Of a stretch of DNA of 64,000 nt, positions 56,552 through 63,248 are shown piece after piece. Within the stretch, counting starts at the first letter, position 1. Each line of letters starts with the position of its first letter. Below the pieces are notes generated by a model. It saw only the letters and a program-made list of their open reading frames with translations, was not told where the DNA came from and ran no database searches. The translations under genes were made by a program, and so were the position numbers. The DNA is from an uncultured Collinsella sp. (lineage in GTDB: Bacteria > Actinomycetota > Coriobacteriia > Coriobacteriales > Coriobacteriaceae), in contig CABVDJ010000008.1 of NCBI GenBank assembly GCA_902497025.1, positions 1 to 64,000 on the forward strand, written 5' to 3'.

Positions 56552-56569
56552 AGGACAACATAGAACGAC
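56552..56569. promoter_or_regulatory. Candidate GntR-3 operator, site 2
   Basis: AGGACAACATAGAACGAC, two changes from site 1, spaced 62 bases from it and 53 bases before SIS-3. Confidence 0.6.
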
Positions 56570-56622
56570 AGCAGGTACGAGCTGCCGTCGCTCAAAGCTG
56601 CCCCACAAGGAGGAACATCAGG

Positions 56623-57591
56623 ATGAACGCACATGATCTGGTTCAGGAAATCATCGAGCGCAAGGGCAAGATCGAGAACGTCTTTTGGATCGCTTGCGGC
56701 GGTTCGATGATCGACTTGATGCCGGCCAACGAGCTGCTCAAGCGCGAGGCAACCACGTTTACCTCGACGGTCTACACGGCACGCGAGTTTTGCCTGATGG
56801 CTCCCAAGAGTCTTGGCGTGAAGTCGCTCGTCATCGCCTGCAGCCACAGCGGCAACACGCAGGAGGTCGTCGACGGCTGCGAGATGGCGCTGGCCGCCGG
56901 CGCCGAGGTCGTTGCCCTCACCGACTGCGAGGGCTCCAAGATCGACAACGGCAAGTGGACTACCTGGGTCTACCCCTGGGGCGAGGGCGTGCCGCAGGCC
57001 GAGGTGCCGCAGGGCATCGGCGCTCTGATCGCCGCCGAGCTGCTCGACCAGCAGGAGGGTTACGAGGCGCTCGCCGACATGTACGAGGGCCTCAAGCAGA
57101 TGGATGCGCTGCTGCCCGCCGCCCGCGAGAAGGTCAACGCCGAGCTGGGCGCCCGCTTTGCCGAGCTCTGCCAGCAGCACAAGTTCTTCTATATCCTGGG
57201 CTCCGGCCCCAACTTTAGCCAGACCTACGCCATGGCCATCTGTTCGCTCATGGAGATGCAGTGGCAGCACTGCTGCTACATCCACTCCGGCGAGTACTTC
57301 CACGGCCCGTTCGAGGCCACCGAGCCCGGTGTGTTCTACTTTGTGCAGCTTGGCGCGGGCGAGTGCCGCCCCATGGAGGAGCGCGCCCTTGCGTTCCTCA
57401 ACACGCACACCGATACGATTATGGTGCTCGACGCGCTTGAGTACGGTGTGGGCGACGTGCCTGCCAGCGTGCGTTCGTACCTGGAGCCGATTTTCTTCTA
57501 CAACATGAGCTGCGAGCTGCGCGCCGCACGCGGCAAGGTCTTCGACCACAGCCCCGAGGTTCGTCGCTACATGGGCATCGAGCAGTACTAG
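56623..57591 (+). CDS. SIS-domain phosphosugar-amine deglycase 3
   Basis: 322 residues. WIACGGSMIDLMPANE and ACSHSGNTQEVVDG are the sugar-phosphate loops, GEYFHGPFEATEPG is the deglycase motif, and the tail is RRYMGIEQY rather than the WKL(D/S)Y tail of SIS-1 and SIS-2. This end is more like the glucoselysine branch, a tentative reading. AAGGAGG precedes the ATG. No PTS is adjacent. Confidence 0.86.
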   Translation: MNAHDLVQEIIERKGKIENVFWIACGGSMIDLMPANELLKREATTFTSTVYTAREFCLMAPKSLGVKSLVIACSHSGNTQEVVDGCEMALAAGAEVVALTDCEGSKIDNGKWTTWVYPWGEGVPQAEVPQGIGALIAAELLDQQEGYEALADMYEGLKQMDALLPAAREKVNAELGARFAELCQQHKFFYILGSGPNFSQTYAMAICSLMEMQWQHCCYIHSGEYFHGPFEATEPGVFYFVQLGAGECRPMEERALAFLNTHTDTIMVLDALEYGVGDVPASVRSYLEPIFFYNMSCELRAARGKVFDHSPEVRRYMGIEQY

Positions 57592-57613
57592 GTACCGGGA
57601 ATTATCTTTTTTG

Positions 57614-57646
57614 ACGGGGCCTGCGCTGCGCGCGGGCCCCGTTTTG
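57614..57646 (+). terminator. Intrinsic terminator after SIS-3
   Basis: ACGGGGCC (57614-57621) / GGCCCCGT (57635-57642) followed by TTT. Confidence 0.8.
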
Positions 57647-57680
57647 CGTTGTGGCAGCCGGATTCGTGTCTGCGCGAAAA

Positions 57681-57862
57681 CGAAGGTGAATACTTTTCCG
57701 CGAAGTGAACGACCTATTTTGGACCCCCGAAGCATCCACACTTTTTGACGCCAAAACTGCAGGGAAAACTCGACGAAACCGCAGGAAACGGCGTCCGAAA
57801 AGTGTCGATGCTTCGGGGGCTCGTTTTTACTCGTTCACTTCGCGGAAAAGTATTCACCTTCG
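57681..57862. repeat. MITE-like 182-bp palindromic element
   Basis: Perfect 30-bp terminal inverted repeats (57681-57710, 57833-57862; outer end CGAAGGTGAATACTTTTCCG). Inside is a second near-perfect pair, CCCCCGAAGCATC (57724 on) with GATGCTTCGGGGG (57801 on). It encodes nothing. The shape fits a miniature inverted-repeat element or a very long hairpin between convergent genes. Confidence 0.8.
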
Positions 57863-57885
57863 ATTCGCAAGGGCACTGCGTGAGT

Positions 57886-57927
57886 CAAAAAAGCGGGCCG
57901 CGCCGGGGATTTCCGGCGCGGCCCGCT
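57886..57927 (-). terminator. Intrinsic terminator of the dehydrogenase gene
   Basis: AGCGGGCCGCGCCGG (57892-57906) and its complement (57913-57927), followed by six T on the minus strand. Confidence 0.9.
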
Positions 57928-57969
57928 TGGCATCGCGTTTAGATTCGCAAGGTTGCGGCAGCCAGCGGC

Positions 57970-58936
57970 CTACTTTGCGTCGTAGGCCTCGGCGTCCCAC
58001 CAGTCGAGCTGGGCGATGTTGTCGCGGATGTGCTGGCAGCTCTTGTGGAAGCCCTCGAGCTCGTACTCGGACAGGTCGAGCGTGTAGACCTCCTCGACGC
58101 CCTCGGCGCCGATCACGCACGGCAGGGACGTGAAGATGCCCTCTTCGCCATACTGGCCGGTCATAAGCGTAGAGGCGGAAAGCACAGCGTGCTCGTTGTG
58201 CAGAACGGCAGCGCAGACGCGCGCGGCGGAGTTGGCGACGGCGTACTCGGTGCACTGCTTGCCCTGGTAGGTTACGTAGCCGCCCTTGCGTGCAAGCTCC
58301 TCGACCTCCGTGTGGTCAAAGGCGTACTTGTCGGGGTTCTCGGCCTGAAGCTCGTTGAGGCTCTTGCCGGCGATGGTCGCGGCCTTAAAGGCAGCCAGCT
58401 GGCTAAAGCCGTGCTCGCCAATCATGTAGGCGTCGATGGACTTGGGGCTCACGCCGACCTTCTTGGAGATCTCGGTGCGCAGGCGGGCGGAATCCAGAGC
58501 CGATGATCTTCTTGGGATCGTAGCCGGTCAGGTGCCACAGCTCGGTGCACACGACGTCGCAGGGGTTGGAGATGCTCACGAAGATGCCGTCGAAGCCGGC
58601 GTCGACGATGCGCTTGGCAAAGGAGCGGGCGGCGTCGGTGGTAAAGAACAGCTCGCCGTCGCGGTTGCCGGCGGCCAGCGCGACCTTGCCGGCGGCGTTG
58701 ACGATGACGTCGCAGCAGGCCAGCTCCTCGTAGTGGTCGTAGCAGTTGACGATTTTGGTGTTATACGGGACAAACGAAAGGGAGTCGCGCAGGTCCTGGA
58801 CCTCGGACGTCACCTTGGCCTCGTTGATATCGCACAGGTACAGCTCGTCGGCAATGCCCTGCATAAGCAGGCTGTTGGCGACATGTGCTCCTACGTGGCC
58901 CTGGCCGACCACACCGATCTTACGCGTCTGGTACAT
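57970..58936 (-). pseudogene. ldh: L-lactate/L-2-hydroxyisocaproate dehydrogenase, frameshifted
   Basis: The N-terminal part (from ATG 58936, Shine-Dalgarno AAAGGA) has the NAD loop VGQGHVGAHVANSL, NAAGKVAL, and SNPCDVVCTELWHLTGYDPKKIIGSG. The frame then breaks at 58497/58498. The downstream frame continues LDSARLRTEISKK and has the active-site GEHGFSQ to a stop at 57970. Family alignment expects about four residues (as in GTVLD or GTLLD) at the junction, so about 11 bases appear lost. The product would reduce a 2-keto acid with NADH. It could be a true pseudogene or an assembly error. Confidence 0.85.
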
Positions 58937-59147
58937 ATGAGTATCCTTTCGGCCGAGTTTTTCGCGTCGAACCATTGTAGCGTCCAGCTGCCACTTTGCT
59001 AGACTAAAGCGCCGTAGATTTTTGGGACATGCCCTAATCTCTACTTTTGGGGTGATTTGGGCCGCTGACGGCATCGCTGGGCGATGTGCTCGCGCGGATG
59101 GGGCCGGTCGTTGTACCATAGCTGCAACTGACTCGTAAGGAGCATCC

Positions 59148-60074
59148 ATGCCCATTCGCATCCCCGACGCCCTCCCTGCCGCCGCGCAGCTCGAGAGCGA
59201 GAACATCTTCGTCATGACCGAGTACCGCGCGCTGCACCAGGACATCCGTCCTCTGCGCGTGCTCATCCTCAACCTCATGCCCACCAAGATCGCCACCGAG
59301 ACGCAAATCATGCGCAAGCTCTCCAACACGCCGCTGCAGGTTGAGGTGGATCTGCTGCGCACCAAAACGCACGAGGCCACGCACGTGAGTGCCGGTCACT
59401 TGGAGACGTTCTATCGCACGTTCGACGACATCCGCGACATCCACTACGACGGCCTGATCATCACGGGCGCGCCGGTGGAACAGATGCCGTTCGAAGAGGT
59501 CGACTACTGGCCCGAGCTCTGCCAGATCATGGATTGGTCCACCACGCACGTGCACTCTACGCTGCACATTTGTTGGGGCGCACAGGCCGGCCTGTACCAT
59601 CATTACGGTATCCAGAAGTACGATCTACCGGCAAAGGCGAGTGGCGTGTTCGAGCATTATCTGGTGAAGCCGCAAAGCCCGCTGGTCCGCGGCTTCGACG
59701 ACCGCTTCTATGCCGTGCATTCGCGCAACACCGATGTGCGCCGCGAGGACGTGGAGGCCGAGCCGCAGCTTGAGGTCGTGGCCGTGTCCGACGAGGTGGG
59801 CTTGTACATCGTCAAGTCGACCGACAGCCGCCGCTTCTTTGTCTTTGGCCATCCCGAGTACGATACCGACACGTTGCGCCTGGAGTACGAGCGCGACGTG
59901 AAGCGCGGGCTCAACCCCCAGGTGCCGGCGCATTACTTCCCAGGTGACGACCCCACCGCCGAGCCGCGCAACGTCTGGCGCAGCCAGGCTCAGTTGCTCT
60001 ACACCAACTGGCTCAACTACTACGTCTACCAGACCACGCCCTACGACCTAGCTCGCGCCGGCGAGGAGCACTAG
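59148..60074 (+). CDS. metA: Homoserine O-acetyltransferase of the MetA family
   Basis: 308 residues. Triad Cys142 (HICWGAQAG), His235 and Glu237 (FGHPEYD). Residue 111 is Glu (GAPVEQMPFEEVDYW). In this family Glu111 selects acetyl-CoA, whereas Gly selects succinyl-CoA, so the product is predicted to be O-acetylhomoserine for methionine synthesis. AAGGAG precedes the ATG. No SAM riboswitch or S-box features were seen upstream. Confidence 0.93.
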   Translation: MPIRIPDALPAAAQLESENIFVMTEYRALHQDIRPLRVLILNLMPTKIATETQIMRKLSNTPLQVEVDLLRTKTHEATHVSAGHLETFYRTFDDIRDIHYDGLIITGAPVEQMPFEEVDYWPELCQIMDWSTTHVHSTLHICWGAQAGLYHHYGIQKYDLPAKASGVFEHYLVKPQSPLVRGFDDRFYAVHSRNTDVRREDVEAEPQLEVVAVSDEVGLYIVKSTDSRRFFVFGHPEYDTDTLRLEYERDVKRGLNPQVPAHYFPGDDPTAEPRNVWRSQAQLLYTNWLNYYVYQTTPYDLARAGEEH

Positions 60075-60105
60075 GCTACGGCTGCTGCTGTGCCGGCGGC
60101 GTGAC

Positions 60106-60226
60106 GAGCGTGGATATCCGGACGGACGAGCGTGGATTTTCGGACATTTACAAATCGAGCGTGGATAATCTCCCACTTTTGGCTTGAAACTAGGCTCAAA
60201 ACGGGAGATTATCCACGCTCATTTTT
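60106..60226. repeat. GAGCGTGGA repeat array 1 with terminator stem
   Basis: Three 18-base units of the type GAGCGTGGATTTTCGGAC start at 60106, 60128 and 60157 (steps 22 and 29). The last, GAGCGTGGATAATCTCCC, pairs perfectly with 60203-60220, followed by ATTTTTT, so it also ends the metA transcript. Confidence 0.88.
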
Positions 60227-60517
60227 TAGGTATGTAGATGCCGATGGCTCGGCTAAGAGACGGTGCGTGAAGAGGCCAAGTCGCATTCGGCGTGGTCTTG
60301 AATCTCGACGGGTTTTTCTTTCTGATAATCCGATGGACCAAGGCGCCAAATTATGGAGACGGGGACCTCTCGACAACCACCCTACCTGCAGATATAAGTC
60401 ATCAGCCTAAAACGTCCAAAACCGTCAAGCATTTTGTCAGCGCCTGGACAGCATTTGGTTAGACTTCGCATGAAACCGTCTGGTACGTTTGCGCCGTTCC
60501 AAGAGTTGGGAGGCGAC
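60227..60517. other. Intergenic upstream of the AbiEi-like gene
   Basis: No gene recognised. TTGTCA (60434-60439) and TTAGAC (60459-60464) form at best a weak promoter. Confidence 0.35.
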
Positions 60518-61480
60518 ATGGGAAACATGACGGCGAATCAAAGGCTTACAAGTCACATTAAAGCATGCGAACGGCAGATGAGCTGCGTGTACGCACGCAC
60601 GACGGCGGAGGCAAAGCAGATTGAGCGGCGGGTGGCGGCGGGAAGTCTAGAGGCGGTCATGCCGGGGCTGTATGCGCGTCCGGATTATTGGTCCGAGCTC
60701 AAGTTTCGGCAGCGTTATCTGCATCGGGTGCGGGCCCTTGCGCAAAAGCATCCCGACTGGACGTTTTGCTCCTATACGGCGGCTGTTATCTATGGTCTTT
60801 CGGTCTCGCATGCCAATTTGACGCACATCCATATCGCCGCGGCGCCGGCGCAATCGACGACGCCCGGCTCTCAGGTGATTCGCCATCGTTATGCTCGTCA
60901 AACACGGGCAATCCAGATGGATATTGCCGTGACCGATATCGATCAAACGATTACGGATTGCCTGGTCGATGCGTCGTTTGTCGAGGGACTGATCATTGCG
61001 GACTCGGCGCTTCATGAGCAGCTGTTGTCGAAGGAGCATCTCGTTGAGGCAATCAACAAGCTTGGCTTAAATCGTCGCGGTGTTGTGACGGCGCGAAGTG
61101 TTGCGCGGTGTGCCGATGGCCTATCGGAAAGCGGTGGCGAGTCCAAGGCGCGTGCTCTGATGATTGAGCGCGGCTGGCAGACGCCGGAGCTGCAAGTTGA
61201 GCTGTTCGACCCAGTTGAGCCGGGACGGCCGTATCGCGTTGACTACTTGTGGCGTGTGGGCGACCAGCTGATTATCGGTGAGTTCGACGGATTCGTTAAA
61301 AGTGAGAAGGCGGCGGAGGAGGGCAAGCTCGCAAAGGCGCAATTTGACGAGCGCCAGCGCGAGTCGAGGCTTTCGATGCTCGATAACTGCAAGATTGTGC
61401 GCTTGTGCTGGGATGACCTAAGGGATCCGACAAAGCTCGATCGCAAGCTCAAGGTTGTCGGCGTGCCGCGTGCCTGCTGA
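60518..61480 (+). CDS. AbiEi-like regulator with a C-terminal nuclease-fold region
   Basis: 320 residues. The N-terminal half resembles AbiEi-type antitoxins: a wing-helix start, then GLYARPDYWSELKFR, FCSYTAAVIYGLSV and ITDCL. The C-terminal part, RPYRVDYLWRVGDQLIIGEFDG followed by K, fits a DUF559/PD-(D/E)xK arrangement (Asp, Glu-x-Asp, Lys). The role is unknown; a type IV toxin-antitoxin or defence link is suggested only by the fold. GGGAGG precedes the ATG at 60518. Related repeat arrays flank it on both sides. Confidence 0.6.
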   Translation: MGNMTANQRLTSHIKACERQMSCVYARTTAEAKQIERRVAAGSLEAVMPGLYARPDYWSELKFRQRYLHRVRALAQKHPDWTFCSYTAAVIYGLSVSHANLTHIHIAAAPAQSTTPGSQVIRHRYARQTRAIQMDIAVTDIDQTITDCLVDASFVEGLIIADSALHEQLLSKEHLVEAINKLGLNRRGVVTARSVARCADGLSESGGESKARALMIERGWQTPELQVELFDPVEPGRPYRVDYLWRVGDQLIIGEFDGFVKSEKAAEEGKLAKAQFDERQRESRLSMLDNCKIVRLCWDDLRDPTKLDRKLKVVGVPRAC

Positions 61481-61506
61481 GACGGTTGCAGGGCGTTAGG
61501 CTGCAC

Positions 61507-61672
61507 GAGCGTGGAAATCCGGACGGATGAGCGTGGGAATTTAGACGCGATTTGGTTGAGCGTGGATTTTCGGACACACGAGCGTGGATTATCGGACGTT
61601 TGAATAATGAGCGTGGATAATCTCCCGTTTTTTGCCCCCGAATAGGCCCAAAGTGGGAGATTTTCCACGCTC
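61507..61672. repeat. GAGCGTGGA repeat array 2 with terminator stem
   Basis: Five units start at 61507, 61529, 61558, 61580 and 61609, with steps 22, 29, 22, 29, i.e. a 51-base period. The last unit pairs with 61655-61672 with one mismatch and serves as a terminator between convergent genes. Confidence 0.9.
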
Positions 61673-61698
61673 ATCTTGCGGGTACGATACAACGGCAT

Positions 61699-62295
61699 TT
61701 AGGCGCTGACAATGTTGGGCAGCGGCAGATCGTGGGCGTCGGTGGGGACGTGGTCGACGCGCTGTTCGTCAAAGGCGATGCCGACGATTAGGCATTCAGG
61801 TGCAACTGTGGGCAGGTAGCGGTCGTAGCAGCCTCCGCCGTAGCCCAGGCGCGCGCCGGCGCGGTCGAAAGCCACGAGCGGCACGACAACTATGTCGAGC
61901 TCGGCGGCGGGCACGATGGGGCAGCGATTGCTGTCGATATCCGTAGCCGCGAAGGCCCGCGTGGGATGAGCGATAAACGGAGCCGTGGATACATCGCCGG
62001 CGGCGACCGCCCGCATGCACATGCGCTGGCCGCATGCGGCGGCGTCGCTTGCCGAGAGCATGCACGGATAAGCTACGCGCCAGCCACGCGCGGCGGCCGC
62101 GGCGGCAAATGCGGCGGGGTCGACTTCGGAGCCCATGGCGGCATAGACGGCAACGGTGTACGGTGCCGCGGCACCCAAGCGATCCAGCAGCTCAATGAGC
62201 CGCGCGCATACAACAGCAGACTTTGCCGCCCGAACATCCAAATCAATAGCATCGCGCCGAGCAATCACCGCCCGTCGCAACTCAGCCTTATCCAT
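61699..62295 (-). CDS. 5-formyltetrahydrofolate cyclo-ligase
   Basis: 198 residues. MDKAELRRAVIARRDAID opens with the substrate-binding basic helix. LGYGGGCYDRYL is the signature ATP/folate loop near the C-terminus, and DIVVVPLVAFD precedes it. It converts 5-formyl-THF to 5,10-methenyl-THF with ATP. The ATG at 62295 is preferred; a TTG 27 bases upstream is also open. Confidence 0.92.
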   Translation of the reverse strand: MDKAELRRAVIARRDAIDLDVRAAKSAVVCARLIELLDRLGAAAPYTVAVYAAMGSEVDPAAFAAAAAARGWRVAYPCMLSASDAAACGQRMCMRAVAAGDVSTAPFIAHPTRAFAATDIDSNRCPIVPAAELDIVVVPLVAFDRAGARLGYGGGCYDRYLPTVAPECLIVGIAFDEQRVDHVPTDAHDLPLPNIVSA

Positions 62296-62324
62296 CCCGG
62301 CCTCATCTCCCAAACCTTCCAAAA

Positions 62325-62350
62325 AGGGACAGGTTTATTTTGGCAGGTTT
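62325..62350. repeat. Short dispersed repeat, copy 3
   Basis: AGGGACAGGTTTATTTTGGC followed by AGGTTT, matching 42991-43015. Confidence 0.75.
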
Positions 62351-62441
62351 TATCTGGGCAAACGCGATATAGGCAGTAAAGCCACCGCAAATATGCCTGT
62401 GAACTGCGCCCTTTGTGGTTGTTTGGGCCTATGTGTTAATG

Positions 62442-62771
62442 CTATAACGCCGCAGCGATTGCTTCAGTCACAAACTTATTGAGTGACTCACCCTTCTTTG
62501 CCGCTGCCAGCGCTGCTTGCTTGTGGAGCTCAGAGCCCGTTCTTACGTTGAACGAGCCCTTAAAAGCCCGCTCGGGTTCCTTGCCCTTCTCGGCGCAAAA
62601 CTCAAGGTAATCGTCGACGGCTTCGTGGAAGCATTGCTCCACTTCTTTAGCCGTGGAGCCTTCAAATACGATTGCGTCCCTAATGCCGGTGACCATACCT
62701 GTTAGCACATGCTGTTCGGCATCGAACTCGACTGGGGCGAAATAACCCTTGTATGCCAAAACGTTACTCAT
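62442..62771 (-). CDS. hicB: HicB-family antitoxin
   Basis: 109 residues. The N-terminal HicB fold has YFAPVEFDAEQHVLTGMV and VEQCFHEAVDDYLEFC, and the C-terminal part GSFNVRTGSELHKQAALAA with LNKFVTEAI is a ribbon-helix-helix DNA-binding domain. The ATG at 62771 follows GGAGGT and overlaps the end of hicA by 8 bases. It neutralises HicA and represses the operon. Confidence 0.9.
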   Translation of the reverse strand: MSNVLAYKGYFAPVEFDAEQHVLTGMVTGIRDAIVFEGSTAKEVEQCFHEAVDDYLEFCAEKGKEPERAFKGSFNVRTGSELHKQAALAAAKKGESLNKFVTEAIAAAL

Positions 62772-63027
62772 GACTACCTCCGACACCTTGCAGAAATCGA
62801 ACGATGTTTCGAATGGTCCCCGCTGTCAATTCGTCAGATGGATGTGGTGCGTGCATTACGAATATCCTGCCATCTGATGGCCTGTAGAAGCGAATGCGCG
62901 ATCCGGATGTCTTGCCTTTGTTGTCCATTTCAAAGCCATATGAAGCCATGACTTTTAAAAAATCGGTATACCGATACGTTGAAGGGCAGCTAAGCAGTTG
63001 GGCGATGAGTTTATCGGTCCGAGTCAT
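62764..63027 (-). CDS. hicA: HicA-family toxin
   Basis: 87 residues, dsRBD-like mRNA interferase family. The segment KTSGSRIRFYRP replaces the GSHH-type catalytic loop of E. coli HicA, but MHAPHPSDELTAGTIRNI supplies His residues as in a common HicA subgroup. GTGAGGTGGG precedes the ATG. Its order, toxin first, is usual for HicAB. Confidence 0.88.
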   Translation of the reverse strand: MTRTDKLIAQLLSCPSTYRYTDFLKVMASYGFEMDNKGKTSGSRIRFYRPSDGRIFVMHAPHPSDELTAGTIRNIVRFLQGVGGSHE

Positions 63028-63090
63028 CCCACCTCACATTCTGCAACCATATCCTAGTTGCAATTTAAGTCCGATGCAAGCACCCTTACT

Positions 63091-63120
63091 ATAGAACATG
63101 TGTACGTATAGAACAAGTGT
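63091..63120. promoter_or_regulatory. hicAB operator repeats
   Basis: Direct repeats ATAGAACATGTGT (63091-63103) and ATAGAACAAGTGT (63108-63120), one mismatch, 17 bases apart start to start. They lie ~65 bases upstream of hicA and are the probable HicB binding site. Confidence 0.6.
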
Positions 63121-63248
63121 TCGAACCAACACAAAGGCACCTGTGAACTGCGCCCCTTTGCGGTGGTTTGGGCTGAATGTTGCGCAACAAGGGTTGCATT
63201 TTTGGGTTTACCTTCATGGTGGAAGGAATGAACCGAAAGGAGCCCGCC

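Noticed and set aside
59040..59147. SAM riboswitch before metA
   Set aside because: No conserved SAM-I or SAM-II core or terminator was seen; the leader is short.
58403..59380. 325-codon minus-strand frame including the dehydrogenase N-terminus with ~147 extra residues
   Set aside because: The extra part lacks homology and precedes the AAAGGA ribosome site of the true ATG at 58936; it lies opposite metA sequence.
61507..61672. CRISPR array
   Set aside because: Units are regularly spaced, but the gaps are only 4 and 11 bases, the same units appear at 60.1 kb with the last one forming a terminator stem, and no cas gene is present.
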